Shown: positions 34,332 to 43,824, counted from the stretch's first letter. The stretch is 64,000 nucleotides of DNA from Verrucomicrobiota bacterium (GCA_026397915.1 JAPLTX010000022.1:62001-126000); one strand, 5' to 3'. Notes: generated from the letters alone by a model not told the origin. Made by a program: numbers and translations.

Positions 34332-35636
34332 CTACGGCGACGGCACCAGAGCGGGCGTGATCTTCTTCAGCAGCACCTTCGAGTGCCGGCCGCTGTGGTC
34401 GTAGCGTTGCCGCCGATCCGGGGGCAGGTCGTCGGGTGTGCCTTCCGCATAACCGAGCTTCTCGAAATACGCGAACGCCTGCGTGGAGAGAGCGAACACC
34501 TCAGCTGCGCCCAATTCAGCGGCGCGAGCTTCGACATAAGTCGCCAGCTTCCGGCCGATGCCCAGGTTCTCGTGGCTGGGATTGACGAATAAACACGCCA
34601 GTTCGGCTTTCTTTTGCTCCGGATAAGAATGACACGCGACGCAGCCGACGACGTTCTTGTCTATTTCATAGACGTAAAAATCCGCCAGCTCCTTTTCCAG
34701 CGTGGCGCGCGTCCGTTTGACCAGTTCTTCGCTCTGGACGCCAACCTTGATGAGTTGGTGCAACGACCGCAGGTCTTTCTTCACCGCCTTGCGGATCTGC
34801 CGATACTCGGAGGCATAGACCAGTGTGCCGATGCCTTCGTTGCTGAAGACCTCGGCCAGGATCGCCTCGTCCACATGGCCATTGATGACATGCACCCGCT
34901 CGATGCCTTGCTCACACGCTTTGACGGCGTATTCGGCCTTGCTGATTTGCTCCGGCAGGAACCAGTCGCGATGTTGCTTGAGTGTCGCCGCCAGTTCGGT
35001 GGCCAGCACTTGCAGCGTCAAGAGGCCGTTGATGGTGAGACCATCGGACGGTGTCACGAAAATAATCTTCACCGCCTTCAACGCCTCGGCGATGGTGACG
35101 GCCACCTGATCTGAGTTCACCCGGAACGTGTGTCCCTCGCCGTCGAAGCCCAGCGGCGGAATCACCGGAATCACGCCTTTATCGAGCAGCGTCGTCAGCA
35201 ATTCCGTGTCCACCCGCTCGATCTTGCCGGTGTAAAGGTGGTCCACGCCCTGCAAAATGCCGAGCGGATGCGCGATACAGGCGTTGGTAACGGCGGCGCG
35301 CAAGTCGTTGGCACTCAGCCCTTCCAAAACCTCGTGCGACAGCCGCGCCGCGGTGGCGATAGCCAGCTTCAGCGTTTCGGCGTCAGTCACGCCGGCGCCG
35401 TAGGCATCGCTGATCTTCACGCCCGTCTGTTCGGCCACCTCGCGAATCTGATGACTCGCGCCGTGGACAATCACGACTTTGATGTTGAGCGACCGCAGCA
35501 CCGCCACGTCCCGCAGCAGGCCGGGAAAAACTTCATCGCTGACAAGATGTCCGTCCACGGCCAGGACGAACACCTTGTCACGAAACTGCGGGATGTAACG
35601 CAGCATCCCGCGCAAGTCTATAGATTTTGTGCTCAC
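34332..35636 (-). CDS. argA: N-acetylglutamate synthase (amino-acid N-acetyltransferase)
   Basis: A 434-residue protein beginning with GTG (MSTKSIDLRGMLRYIPQFRD). Residues about 20-290 are an amino-acid-kinase fold (VVIVHGASHQIREVAEQTG; VNSDQVAVTIAEAL) and residues about 295-430 a GNAT acetyltransferase (ELACLFVNPSHENLGIGRKL, with the acetyl-CoA-binding Q/R-x-x-G-x-G/A type loop). This two-domain layout is the classical ArgA/NAGS form, catalysing the first step of arginine synthesis from glutamate and acetyl-CoA, normally feedback-inhibited by arginine through the kinase-like domain. It is monocistronic here, with a sigma-70-type promoter just upstream. Confidence 0.92.
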   Translation of the reverse strand: MSTKSIDLRGMLRYIPQFRDKVFVLAVDGHLVSDEVFPGLLRDVAVLRSLNIKVVIVHGASHQIREVAEQTGVKISDAYGAGVTDAETLKLAIATAARLSHEVLEGLSANDLRAAVTNACIAHPLGILQGVDHLYTGKIERVDTELLTTLLDKGVIPVIPPLGFDGEGHTFRVNSDQVAVTIAEALKAVKIIFVTPSDGLTINGLLTLQVLATELAATLKQHRDWFLPEQISKAEYAVKACEQGIERVHVINGHVDEAILAEVFSNEGIGTLVYASEYRQIRKAVKKDLRSLHQLIKVGVQSEELVKRTRATLEKELADFYVYEIDKNVVGCVACHSYPEQKKAELACLFVNPSHENLGIGRKLATYVEARAAELGAAEVFALSTQAFAYFEKLGYAEGTPDDLPPDRRQRYDHSGRHSKVLLKKITPALVPSP

Positions 35637-35657
35637 GGCTTATTCCAACTGGCGCGG

Positions 35658-35685
35658 ATAGTATCACAGCGCGCCCGCGACGCAA
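35658..35685 (-). promoter_or_regulatory. Likely sigma-70 promoter of argA
   Basis: On the - strand TTGCGT (-35) and TACTAT (-10) are 16 nt apart and end about 22 nt before the argA GTG start, leaving a very short leader. Confidence 0.5.
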
Positions 35686-35705
35686 CAACATCACGCGTCG
35701 CAGGC

Positions 35706-35734
35706 TTGCACCGCCCGAAGCGCACGACTATCGT
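35706..35734 (+). promoter_or_regulatory. Possible promoter of the DUF6259-like gene
   Basis: TTGCAC and TATCGT are separated by 17 nt and lie 14 nt before the ATG, so the message would be nearly leaderless. Divergent from the argA promoter. Confidence 0.35.
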
Positions 35735-35748
35735 TCGCTCCACCTAAA

Positions 35749-38700
35749 ATGAAAAACCGTTTGAGGCTGACGGCCGTCGTAATCGCGGCCGGACTTCATC
35801 TTCTGATTGGCTCCACGAGTGCCGCGTCGTTGCGCGTCGTTGTGGACGCAATGCCGCCCGGCGGCCTGCCCGTGGAAATCTCCGGCGAACTCGTCGCCGC
35901 GCTGACGAATGGCGATGCCGCGTCCGCAACCAACCTGCAATTCATCGTGAGCGGACCGCGCCGGCGTTGTGTGAGTCAGGCGTTGGCCGGCACGAGGGCT
36001 GAGAGCCACCTCTTGTGGAAACCGCTGGGCGCGGGGAAGTATGAGATCACCGCGCGCCCGGCAACAGACGAGCCATCGGAACCCGGCAAAGGCGAGGCGC
36101 CCATCGCCCGCGTCGAGCGCGACACCATCCATATCAATAACGGCGTGTTCAGTGCTGCCCACGCGCCGAATCTCGTTGGTGGCTTTCCGGCGGCGATCGT
36201 CGTCGCTGGGGCGAAGACGCCGTTGCCGATAGACTACGCCGACCGTCTTTACCAACAGGATGTCGGCCAGTTCTCGTTCGCCACCAACCCGAAGCCCGCC
36301 GTGCGTCTCGTCGCCAACGGCCCGCTGTTCGCCACGGTCGAGGTCAGCGGCGGCTATTACCGGACCGAGGCTGGCCAGTTCGTGCAGCACGAGTCGCAAC
36401 CGGTGGCGCGGTATCGTTTTACTTATTTCCGCAACTCGCCGTTCGTGCAGGTGAACGCTGTCGTGTCGCAAGCTCGCGCGTTTGGCTGGAAGGAACTGCA
36501 CGTGTTGGAACTGCGCGCCCGGCCTGAGAGCCTGATGCCTCCTGCCGACGAGGCGCCGTCCGCCGCCATGCCGCTTGCAAAAAGTTGGGCCGGCGGCGAG
36601 CCATCCGCCGAAGGCATGGTGTCGCACACCAACCGCACCTGGCAGTTCAGCCGCTGGGCCGCGCTCTACTTCGACAATGGCGTCGTTGCGGTGATGAATC
36701 CGCACGCGACCAGCGACGGCAGCAAACAGGCGCGCATCCACGACGGCACCAATCTGCTCTACGTGATGGGGCCATGGGTGGAATTCACCGGGCCGCAAGT
36801 CGAATTCGACCGCTATCTCTACATCGGCCCGCGCAACGTGCCGCGTCAGGCGCTTGACGATCTCGCTTCACAGGTGGATTGCTGGAAACCGCTGCGTGTG
36901 GAGTCGCCGGAACTGGAGACACAGGCCCACTCGCTGCGCAAAGCCGTCGCCACCGCGCTGCCAGGTCTCGGCAACCGCACGCCGCGCGCGGTGCAACTCT
37001 GGCGGCTCAACCACGCTCTTGCCGACCTGCATTCGCTTCAGCGCGTCGCCGCCGCGCGCAGCGTCCTCGCCCAGCCGCCGTTAAAGCGGACGTTGCCGCG
37101 CGAAACGCCGCCGGCGGTGGAGCTGATTTCACTCGGCGATGGCCGCGACGCCGTAGTGACGGACCAATTGCTGCTGGTGCTCGATACAAAGGGACGGCTG
37201 ACGAGCTTCTACCAGGCGTTGACCGACACGGAACTTCTGTCGCGACCGTGCTCCATGTTCCGGTTCATCGCGCGCAATCCGCTCGGCGTCGAGGCCACGC
37301 TGACGGCGAACGAAACGGAGCGCGCATCGGCGGATTTCAGCAACGGCGAGTTGCGCCTGCGCTATACCGGCAGTTTCTTCGGCACGATCCCGGCGCACGT
37401 GGACCTCGTGTTGCGTCCCGACGGGCCGAGCATCCACTGGCGCGCGGAAGCCGCAGTGGACGGCGACGGCGCGGCGGCATGGCGGCTGGACTTCCCCGTG
37501 CTCGACGGCGTGGGTCGGCTCGAAGGCGACGACGGCGAGGACGCGGTGATCGTGCCGGACGGCTGGGGCCGTTTGTTGCCGCGGCCGAGCGTGGCGCGCT
37601 ATCAATCTCGCTATCCGGGCGGCGGCGCGACGATGCAGTGCGTCGGCTACGCGCGCGGCGAGACGACGCTTGGCGTCATCGCCCGCGACGGCCGCTGCTT
37701 TGTGAAGGACCTGGTCGCGCTCGGCAACGAGGAAACACGAACTGTGTCGCTGGAGGCGCGGCATTATCCGGGCGACATGGGTTTCACGCGCGGCTGCAAC
37801 TGGCCGTATGAAGTGGAGACGGTGGCGCTGGCCGGCGACTGGTTTGCGCTGGCGGAACATTACCGCACGTGGGCGACGCGGCAGGCGTGGTGCGAAGGCG
37901 GCAAGAACCGGCGCCGGCCGGACTCGCCCGACTGGTTCCGCAAACTGGTCTGGTGGCATCACGACGGCGTGCGCGACGGCGCAAAGCTCACCGATACGTT
38001 CGACCGTTTGCGCAAGGCGGTGCCGTTCCCGATGGCGTTCCACTGGTATAACTGGCACTCGATTCCGTTCGACAACTTCTATCCCGACTACTTTCCTGTG
38101 AACGACTACGTGCCGGCGGTCCGCGCGAAGATGCGCGAGTGGGGCGTGCGCGTAATGCCTTACATCAACGGCCACCTTTGGGACACGCAGGCGAAGAGCT
38201 ACACCGAGGAAGGCGCGGTGCGTTGGGCGATGAAGAAGTTTGACGGCTCGCTTTACATCGAGCACTGGAACAAGCACGACCACTCGACGGCGTGCCCGTT
38301 CACCGATGCGTGGCGCGACAAGATGGTGCACGTCACCGACAGGCTTTTCCGCGATGTTGGCGTGGACGCGGTTTATCTCGACCAGATTGGCGCGGCGGCG
38401 GCGCAGCTATGTTACGACGGCTCGCACGGTCACGCGCGCGGCGGCGGCGATCACTACGTCGCCGGCTACTGGAAGGTGCTGCAAGCCGTGCGCGCAAACG
38501 CCCGCAGCCTCAACCCCAACGCCGCGTTGACCACCGAGGACACCGCCGAGCCTTATATCCGCTACCTCGATGGCATGTTGATGTGCAACCGCGCGCTGCC
38601 CGACAGCATCCCGTTCTTCCCGGCGGTCTATCACGATTACGTTGCGCAGTTTGGCCTCTACATCTACGAGCCGGAGATCAAGGCAGGCGTCACGTTCCGC

Positions 38701-39189
38701 TCGAAGGAGGCGATGCTGTTCCAGTTCGGCGGCCAGCTTGGGTGGAACGGCACGAATTGGAGCGACGCGCCGGAGCATCGGGAGAAGTTTGTGTGGCTTG
38801 CCAAACTCGCCGCCTTCCGGCAGGCCGGACTCGACTGGCTCGGTTACGGCGACATGCTGCGGCCGCCGCGTGTGACGATGATGCGGAACGGCGCGCCGGT
38901 GCCGTGGATCGTGGAGCGTTGGACGCGCTGCAAGAGCGAGATCGCCACCGAGCAGCCGGCCGTCACGGCCAGCGCGTGGCAGGCCAGCGACGGGCGCGTC
39001 GCCGTCTTCGTCATCAACGTCTCCGACAAACCGCTCAACGTCGGCGTGCAGTGGCCGCCGGAGGCGAAGGGCAGGAAGATCAGGGAGATGGACTCTTCCG
39101 GCAAGGAAACCGGCAACGCGGATATTTTCAACCGCCATCTTCGTCTCGACCTCGCGCCGCAAAGCGTGCGGATGTTCGTGGCGATGTGA
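35749..39189 (+). CDS. Large secreted TIM-barrel glycosidase-like protein (DUF6259-like)
   Basis: A 1146-residue protein with a Sec signal (MKNRLRLTAVVIAAGLHLLI...). The first 480 residues look like beta-rich accessory domains, the middle like a galactose-mutarotase-type beta-sandwich (ADFSNGELRLRYTGSFFGTI). Residues about 720-1050 form a TIM barrel: PMAFHWYNWHSIPFDNFYPD, VRVMPYINGHLWDT, and DAVYLDQIGAAAAQLCYDGS, where the Asp at the end of the strand is a candidate nucleophile or base. This is followed by a beta-sandwich tail. The arrangement resembles DUF6259 proteins and large endo-alpha-glycosidases. Substrate is unknown. It stands alone and ends 32 nt from the convergent jag gene. Confidence 0.7.
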   Translation: MKNRLRLTAVVIAAGLHLLIGSTSAASLRVVVDAMPPGGLPVEISGELVAALTNGDAASATNLQFIVSGPRRRCVSQALAGTRAESHLLWKPLGAGKYEITARPATDEPSEPGKGEAPIARVERDTIHINNGVFSAAHAPNLVGGFPAAIVVAGAKTPLPIDYADRLYQQDVGQFSFATNPKPAVRLVANGPLFATVEVSGGYYRTEAGQFVQHESQPVARYRFTYFRNSPFVQVNAVVSQARAFGWKELHVLELRARPESLMPPADEAPSAAMPLAKSWAGGEPSAEGMVSHTNRTWQFSRWAALYFDNGVVAVMNPHATSDGSKQARIHDGTNLLYVMGPWVEFTGPQVEFDRYLYIGPRNVPRQALDDLASQVDCWKPLRVESPELETQAHSLRKAVATALPGLGNRTPRAVQLWRLNHALADLHSLQRVAAARSVLAQPPLKRTLPRETPPAVELISLGDGRDAVVTDQLLLVLDTKGRLTSFYQALTDTELLSRPCSMFRFIARNPLGVEATLTANETERASADFSNGELRLRYTGSFFGTIPAHVDLVLRPDGPSIHWRAEAAVDGDGAAAWRLDFPVLDGVGRLEGDDGEDAVIVPDGWGRLLPRPSVARYQSRYPGGGATMQCVGYARGETTLGVIARDGRCFVKDLVALGNEETRTVSLEARHYPGDMGFTRGCNWPYEVETVALAGDWFALAEHYRTWATRQAWCEGGKNRRRPDSPDWFRKLVWWHHDGVRDGAKLTDTFDRLRKAVPFPMAFHWYNWHSIPFDNFYPDYFPVNDYVPAVRAKMREWGVRVMPYINGHLWDTQAKSYTEEGAVRWAMKKFDGSLYIEHWNKHDHSTACPFTDAWRDKMVHVTDRLFRDVGVDAVYLDQIGAAAAQLCYDGSHGHARGGGDHYVAGYWKVLQAVRANARSLNPNAALTTEDTAEPYIRYLDGMLMCNRALPDSIPFFPAVYHDYVAQFGLYIYEPEIKAGVTFRSKEAMLFQFGGQLGWNGTNWSDAPEHREKFVWLAKLAAFRQAGLDWLGYGDMLRPPRVTMMRNGAPVPWIVERWTRCKSEIATEQPAVTASAWQASDGRVAVFVINVSDKPLNVGVQWPPEAKGRKIREMDSSGKETGNADIFNRHLRLDLAPQSVRMFVAM

Positions 39190-39221
39190 CCGAAGGTCGG
39201 AAGTTCTGTAGGACGCCCGCG

Positions 39222-39674
39222 CTACTTCTTGCGCAACTGAAGCGTGATTTGCTTCCGGCCCATTTCGTCGCCGGCTTCGCTGATGGTTTCGATCTCCGGG
39301 TCGTTGGCGTAGAAGCGGTGGATGACGCGCCGCTCGTAGGGGCTTAGCGGTTCAAGGTGGATGGGATCGCCCCAGCGACGGACGCGGTCGGCCTGTTCCT
39401 GCGTGTGTTTAATGAGTAGGTCTCTCGCGCGTTCGCGGTAGCGGCATACGTCAACGATGACGTGCTGCGCTTCCGGGTTTTGCTTGCGCAGCATCCGGTT
39501 CAGCAGGAACTGGAGATGGCTGAGGGTCTGGCCTTGTTTGCCGATCAGCCGGCCGCCCTCGGCGGACTCGATGTGCAGCAGCAGGTCTTCTTCGGTCTGG
39601 AACTGATCCACCTTGCCTTCGAAGCCCATCAGGCGGAGCAACTCGCTCAACATCTGTTTCGGATCGTTCGCCAT
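39222..39674 (-). CDS. jag: Jag/KhpB-type KH-R3H RNA-binding protein
   Basis: A 150-residue cytoplasmic protein. The KH domain has the loop GRLIGKQGQTLSHLQFLLNR, and the R3H domain reads LSPYERRVIHRFYANDPEIE. The length lacks the N-terminal Jag_N domain found in Firmicutes, as is normal in many other phyla. It is the last gene of the rpmH-rnpA-yidD-yidC-jag operon and starts 4 nt after the yidC stop. Family members bind RNA and affect cell division and envelope growth. Confidence 0.92.
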   Translation of the reverse strand: MANDPKQMLSELLRLMGFEGKVDQFQTEEDLLLHIESAEGGRLIGKQGQTLSHLQFLLNRMLRKQNPEAQHVIVDVCRYRERARDLLIKHTQEQADRVRRWGDPIHLEPLSPYERRVIHRFYANDPEIETISEAGDEMGRKQITLQLRKK

Positions 39675-39678
39675 AAGA

Positions 39679-41427
39679 TCACCGTTTGATCGGCGCGGGA
39701 GTCGCGCCGGGTTTCTTCGTGTCGCGCAGCGCCAGCCATTGCTGGAGGATGCTGAGCAGGTTCTGCACGGTCCAGTAGAGCACCAGGCCGCTCGACATGC
39801 TGTAGAACATGAACACGAACATCAGCGGCATCAGCATCATCATCTTCTGCTGCGTCGGGTCGGCCGAAGTGGTCGGCGTCAGCTTCTGCTGCCAGAGCGT
39901 CGTGGCGCACATCACCAGCGGCAGCGGATTGATTGGAAGTCCGGCGATGGTGAAGATCGTGTCGGGCAAACTGAGGTCGTTGATCCAGAGGAACTTCGCG
40001 CCGCGCAGTTCGATGACGGTCCGCAGCATGTTATAGAGCGCGATGAAGACCGGTATCTGCGCCACCAACGGCAGGCAGCCGCCCATCGGGTTGACCTTGT
40101 GCTCCTTGTAGAGCTTCATCATCTCCTGCTGCTGCTTCTGCGGCTCGTCGGGATACTTCTCCTTGAGCTTGGCGATCAGCGGCTGCAGCTCCTGCATCCG
40201 CTTCATCGAGCGCGTGCTCATGGCTTGGATCGGCCAGAACAAGAGCTTGATAACGATGGTGATGATAATGATGGCGATGCCGTAGTTGGGAATGACTTTG
40301 TAGATGGAGGTGAGGCTCCAGAGCAGGACCTCGGCGATGCGGCCGAACCAGCCGAACTCCATCACTTCTTCCTGCTTGTTGCCGAGTGCAGCGAGCCGAC
40401 TGTATTCCTTCGGCCCGGCATAGAGCTGGAACTCGCGCGTGACCGACGCGCCCGCGTCCACCTTCACACCGTCGAACAACAGCCACGCGTGCGCGCCAAC
40501 CGGCGGCGTGCTGGCCGCAGGTGTGAGCGATTGCGGCAGGTCCGCTTTCCGCGCGTGAAACCCGCGGGCCGGCTCTTTTGGCGAGAGCACCAGCGCGAAG
40601 TAACGGTTCTTCACCGCCGCCCATTTGGCGCCGACGGTCTCAAACACGTCCGCTTTTACCATCGAGCTGGCGGGCGTGTAGGTGGCCTTCGCGCGGCCCG
40701 TGTAGCTGACGCCGCCTTCCCAGTGGTCGGCGTTGACGTAGGTGGCATCGTCTTTGGCGTCCAGTTGCGCGGCGGTGCCGACTGCCACGCCTAACGCTGG
40801 CGTTTCGACCGCCTGTTTGCCGTTATTCTCGATTCGCACCCGGCACGTGAGCGAGTAGTCGTCGCCCAGCGCGAATTCCTTGACGATCCGCAGCCCACCC
40901 GCCGCGTCGCTCGTGAACACCACGCGGTCTGGCCCGCCATCCGTCAGCGTGTAAACGGCATTGCTATCCGCGCCTGGCCACGCGAGCACCGAGACCACGC
41001 CGTTGGTGTCTTTCGTCGAGCCACCCGTCAGCGCAAAAACCGGCTCCGATGCGAAGCGGTTCAGTGTCACCGGCGCCTGATTCGTGCTGCTGACCTTCCA
41101 CTCCTTCAACAACACGTCGCGAATACCGCCGCCGTAGGTGGTCAGCTCCGCGCGCAGCAGCTTGTTCTCTAGTGTGACGGTTTTCTCCGGCGCCTTCGGC
41201 GCGGACGGAGTGGCCGGTGCCGCAACGACCTCCAGCGCGGGCTTCGCCGGCGCAGCTTTCATCTCCAGCGGTGGCGCGGAACGCGTGACGACATTGGTGA
41301 GCAACCCGGCTTTCGCCGCGGGGCCTTTGCCTGGCGGCGGCGCTGGCCAGAAATGACTCACCGCCGCCTGCCATCCGAAGACGACGGCGAAACAGATGAC
41401 GACGATGACTAAACCTCTCTTGTCCAT
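39679..41427 (-). CDS. yidC: Membrane protein insertase YidC
   Basis: A 582-residue inner-membrane protein: an N-terminal membrane segment (GLVIVVICFAVVFGWQAAVS), a proline/alanine-rich linker, the periplasmic beta-sandwich of Gram-negative YidC (about 100-350, with NKLLRAELTTYGGGIRDVLL), and the C-terminal five-helix insertase core (IIIITIVIKLLFWPIQAMST, MGGCLPLVAQIPVFIALYNM, and VFMFYSMSSGLVLYWTVQNL). It inserts proteins with or without SecYEG. The start follows the yidD stop directly, with no spacer. Confidence 0.95.
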   Translation of the reverse strand: MDKRGLVIVVICFAVVFGWQAAVSHFWPAPPPGKGPAAKAGLLTNVVTRSAPPLEMKAAPAKPALEVVAAPATPSAPKAPEKTVTLENKLLRAELTTYGGGIRDVLLKEWKVSSTNQAPVTLNRFASEPVFALTGGSTKDTNGVVSVLAWPGADSNAVYTLTDGGPDRVVFTSDAAGGLRIVKEFALGDDYSLTCRVRIENNGKQAVETPALGVAVGTAAQLDAKDDATYVNADHWEGGVSYTGRAKATYTPASSMVKADVFETVGAKWAAVKNRYFALVLSPKEPARGFHARKADLPQSLTPAASTPPVGAHAWLLFDGVKVDAGASVTREFQLYAGPKEYSRLAALGNKQEEVMEFGWFGRIAEVLLWSLTSIYKVIPNYGIAIIIITIVIKLLFWPIQAMSTRSMKRMQELQPLIAKLKEKYPDEPQKQQQEMMKLYKEHKVNPMGGCLPLVAQIPVFIALYNMLRTVIELRGAKFLWINDLSLPDTIFTIAGLPINPLPLVMCATTLWQQKLTPTTSADPTQQKMMMLMPLMFVFMFYSMSSGLVLYWTVQNLLSILQQWLALRDTKKPGATPAPIKR

Positions 41428-41733
41428 TTAACCTCGCGATAAACGACCGTGAAACTCGTGACTCGTGACTGCTAACTCCCGGTTCGTGGTCCGTGCTTCG
41501 TCGGAAGCCGGCACCGGATCGAAGCCGTGGCCGCCCCACGGGTGACAGCGCGCCAGCCGCCGCGCCGCGAGCCACAGCCCGCGCCATGCACCGTGCGCCC
41601 GTAGTGCGTCCATGGCGTATTGCGAACAGGTTGGCGTGAAGCGGCAGCCCGACGCCGCCGGCAACAGCGTGTGCAACGCCGGCGACACGACGATCTGATA
41701 AGCCCGCAATAGTTTGATCAAAAGCCAACTCAT
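41428..41733 (-). CDS. yidD: Membrane protein insertion efficiency factor YidD
   Basis: A 101-residue protein with the invariant YidD signature: [37 protein letters not shown] and [17 protein letters not shown]. The conserved part ends at about residue 76; the remaining tail ([19 protein letters not shown]) is not conserved and is encoded by DNA with short direct repeats (ACTCGTG twice). YidD helps YidC insert membrane proteins. Its position between rnpA and yidC is the standard one. Confidence 0.93.
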   Translation of the reverse strand: MSWLLIKLLRAYQIVVSPALHTLLPAASGCRFTPTCSQYAMDALRAHGAWRGLWLAARRLARCHPWGGHGFDPVPASDEARTTNRELAVTSHEFHGRLSRG

Positions 41734-41760
41734 TTCGAGTCACGAACTACAAGTCACCCG

Positions 41761-42117
41761 TCATACTTCCTTCAACGCGCCTGCCGCCTTCAGCAATCGA
41801 AGCAACTCATCCTGCACATCTTGGGTCGAGCAGCCGGCCATGCCGCGCCGCACGACAACGACCACATCACAAGGGTCCACAAGCTGTTCCTGAATCAGCC
41901 GCCAGGCTTCCCGCACGATGCGGCGGGCGCGGTTCCGTGCGACGGCACCGCCGAATTTGCGGCTGGTGACCACACCGAGCCGGCGGCACGCCAAGTTCTC
42001 CGCGCGCAGCACGTTCAACAACATCAAGCGACCCGTCAGCTTGCGCCCTTCTTCACGCGCGCGCCGGAAGTCCGTGCCGTGCTGGAGCCGCTCCCGCTTG
42101 CGGAGCGTGCGTTTCAC
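41761..42117 (-). CDS. rnpA: Ribonuclease P protein component
   Basis: A 118-residue basic protein with the RnpA signature AVARNRARRIVREAWR (the RNR motif that contacts the catalytic RNA), preceded by RLGVVTSRKFGGAV. It assists the RNA subunit in removing 5' leaders from tRNA precursors. The start lies 5 nt after the rpmH stop and translation is probably coupled. Confidence 0.95.
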   Translation of the reverse strand: MKRTLRKRERLQHGTDFRRAREEGRKLTGRLMLLNVLRAENLACRRLGVVTSRKFGGAVARNRARRIVREAWRLIQEQLVDPCDVVVVVRRGMAGCSTQDVQDELLRLLKAAGALKEV

Positions 42118-42122
42118 GCGGC

Positions 42123-42260
42123 TCAGACCGGCGTCAGGCGTTTACGGCCCTTGCGGCGCCGGCGGTTCAAGGTCGCGCGACCGGCCTTGGTGCGCGTCCG
42201 TGCCAAAAAGCCGTGCTTGCGCACGCGCCGACGGCGGTGAGGTTGAAAGGTTCTTTTCAT
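42123..42260 (-). CDS. rpmH: 50S ribosomal protein L34
   Basis: A 45-residue protein ([20 protein letters not shown], then [20 protein letters not shown], ending RLTPV), too short for many gene lists but unmistakable: the KRTFQP start, HGF and [14 protein letters not shown] are invariant L34 features. It is the first gene of the rnpA-yidC operon and is preceded by a near-perfect promoter. No dnaA gene or origin region lies upstream, where it is found in many other bacteria. Confidence 0.97.
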   Translation of the reverse strand: MKRTFQPHRRRRVRKHGFLARTRTKAGRATLNRRRRKGRKRLTPV

Positions 42261-42293
42261 ATATATTCCGACGTTTCCGATAAAAGCCCGCGC

Positions 42294-42321
42294 ATCATAC
42301 CGGCAGTCCCCGCCTTGTCAA
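42294..42321 (-). promoter_or_regulatory. Strong sigma-70 promoter of the rpmH-rnpA-yidD-yidC-jag operon
   Basis: On the - strand a perfect TTGACA (-35) and TATGAT (-10) are separated by 16 nt, placing the transcription start about 27 nt before the rpmH ATG. The -35 hexamer is embedded in a short palindrome (GCCTTGACAAGGC). Confidence 0.8.
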
Positions 42322-42426
42322 GGCAAGCTCCGTCAGGACAAGTTGGCCCAAAGCTGGCGGAGAGTGCTGGCGTTTGGCGGTGCTGCGGCTAATATCTATG
42401 ATACTTTGAGACCTTGAACCGTGAGC

Positions 42427-43302
42427 ATGGAACCTAAATTCAGATTTTGCGCCATCGCCGACTGCCATTTCAGCGCGAAAACGGCGCTGGCCGACCGCGT
42501 GCTGATTGACGACCTCAACAAGCTGGAGGCCGGCTACATGATGGTGCTTGGCGACATCAGCGGCCAACCGGGCGCCGGCGGGCCGGAGATGACACAGCGC
42601 GCCGTGGAACTGCTGCGCGGCCTGCAGATGCCGTGGCACAACCTCATCGGCAACCACGACCTCGAATACAAGCTGATCGAAACCGACCGCGAAAACATTG
42701 TTATATGGCTGCGCGCCCACGGCTACCGGCTGCCGTGGCATCGCGAGGACCGCGGCCCGCTGACGTTCCTGTTCCTGAGCACCGAGCGGTTCCGTGAACA
42801 CACCATCCAACCGCACGAAGTTTACCTCACGCACCGGCAGCTCGTCTGGGCCGACGACGAACTCAAACGCTGCGCCGGCCGCCCCGTCGTTATCGCCTCC
42901 CACGCCCCCGTGCTCGGCTCCAATCTCCTCGTCAACGCCGAGATGCACGTCCGCGCCGGCAACGCCTACGTCAACCAGAACCACGTCCCCGGCCAGATCA
43001 TGGACCTTTGCTGCCGGCACAAGAACATCCTCTTCTGGTTCAGCGGCCACAGCCACCTCAGCCAGGCCAACCCAAGCGCCATCGTCAACGCCGTCGGCAT
43101 CCACTTCGTCCACACCGGCACCACCAGCGCCGACTGGGCGCGCGAGATCAAGCGCCACAGCCGCGTCGTGGACGTCGAACCGGAGCGCGTCGTCATCCGC
43201 ACCTTCGACCACGACAAACGCGCCCTCGACCCCTCCCTCGACTTCGTCATCCCCCACAGCCTCGACCACCTCATGGCCGCGCGCCAGGCGCGTGCGAAGT
43301 AA
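42427..43302 (+). CDS. Calcineurin-like metallophosphoesterase
   Basis: A 291-residue protein without a signal peptide (a GTG two codons upstream is an alternative start). All metal-binding motifs of the family are present in order: ADCHFS (D-x-H), GDISGQ (GD), GNHDLEY (GNHD), VIASHAPV and WFSGHSHLSQ (GHxH). It would hydrolyse a phosphomonoester or phosphodiester with two metal ions. The substrate is unknown; the context of the housekeeping operon on one side and a small lipoprotein on the other gives no further clue. Confidence 0.9.
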   Translation: MEPKFRFCAIADCHFSAKTALADRVLIDDLNKLEAGYMMVLGDISGQPGAGGPEMTQRAVELLRGLQMPWHNLIGNHDLEYKLIETDRENIVIWLRAHGYRLPWHREDRGPLTFLFLSTERFREHTIQPHEVYLTHRQLVWADDELKRCAGRPVVIASHAPVLGSNLLVNAEMHVRAGNAYVNQNHVPGQIMDLCCRHKNILFWFSGHSHLSQANPSAIVNAVGIHFVHTGTTSADWAREIKRHSRVVDVEPERVVIRTFDHDKRALDPSLDFVIPHSLDHLMAARQARAK

Positions 43303-43444
43303 AACCGGCGGTCTGTCGCGCTCTGTCAATCCTCCGCCAATGAACTTGACAGGCCGGGCATTCCCCGCCAGCCTCCGCTCCAGTTGGACGCTGCTTCCGA
43401 CTTCGTCTTTGGCCGGGAACTTTGTCCCATCGAGGATGTTCGGC
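43303..43444. other. Spacer with no recognisable gene, open in frame on both strands
   Basis: The roughly 140-nt stretch between the phosphoesterase stop and the lipoprotein start lacks stops in one frame of each strand (a + frame through NLTGRAFPASLRSSW and a - frame through LERRLAGNARPVKF). Neither reading has a start with a ribosome site nor a family I know. It could be a dispersed repeat; the sequence alone does not decide. Confidence 0.35.
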
Positions 43445-43798
43445 ATGAAGATATCTCTTGCAGTTATTGTTCTGACTGTGGCTGTGGGCTGTTCGAGTAA
43501 GCCAGCGGCTGATCACCCGCTCGATGGAAAGTCCGTTGTGTTGGAGGGGCGCTGGAACGCTTTGGCCAAGGAGCAGGGGCAGATTATCTGCAACACTGAG
43601 CCGAAGGTTGTTGATGTTGTCGATATTGATCACCTGGCCACACCAAAGCATGAGCAGTTTGTGCGGGTCACGGCGGTCTTGCACTGGCGCGGAATGGATT
43701 CAGAGGAGCGACGGCGTCTCGCAAGGCAGGCTGTTCAGTTGATCCCGGACGGTTACATTATCCGTTGGCCAGGGGCGCATTGGGAGGCCAGGAAGTGA
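43445..43798 (+). CDS. Small putative lipoprotein of unknown function
   Basis: A 117-residue protein (an ATG three codons upstream is also possible). MKISLAVIVLTVAVGCSSK is a short lipoprotein signal peptide with a weak lipobox ending in Cys16. The mature part is a compact domain containing VLHWRGMDSEERRRLARQAV and ending PDGYIIRWPGAHWEARK. I do not recognise the family. It is less GC-rich than its neighbours and stands alone on its strand before the convergent nicotinamidase gene. Confidence 0.7.
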   Translation: MKISLAVIVLTVAVGCSSKPAADHPLDGKSVVLEGRWNALAKEQGQIICNTEPKVVDVVDIDHLATPKHEQFVRVTAVLHWRGMDSEERRRLARQAVQLIPDGYIIRWPGAHWEARK

Positions 43799-43824
43799 CA
43801 TGAAGAAGTCGAACCAGATCACTG

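Noticed and set aside
41440..41520. ACTCGTGACTCGTGACT repeats at the yidD 3' end as a CRISPR-like array
   Set aside because: Only two short units, no regular spacer and located inside a coding sequence.
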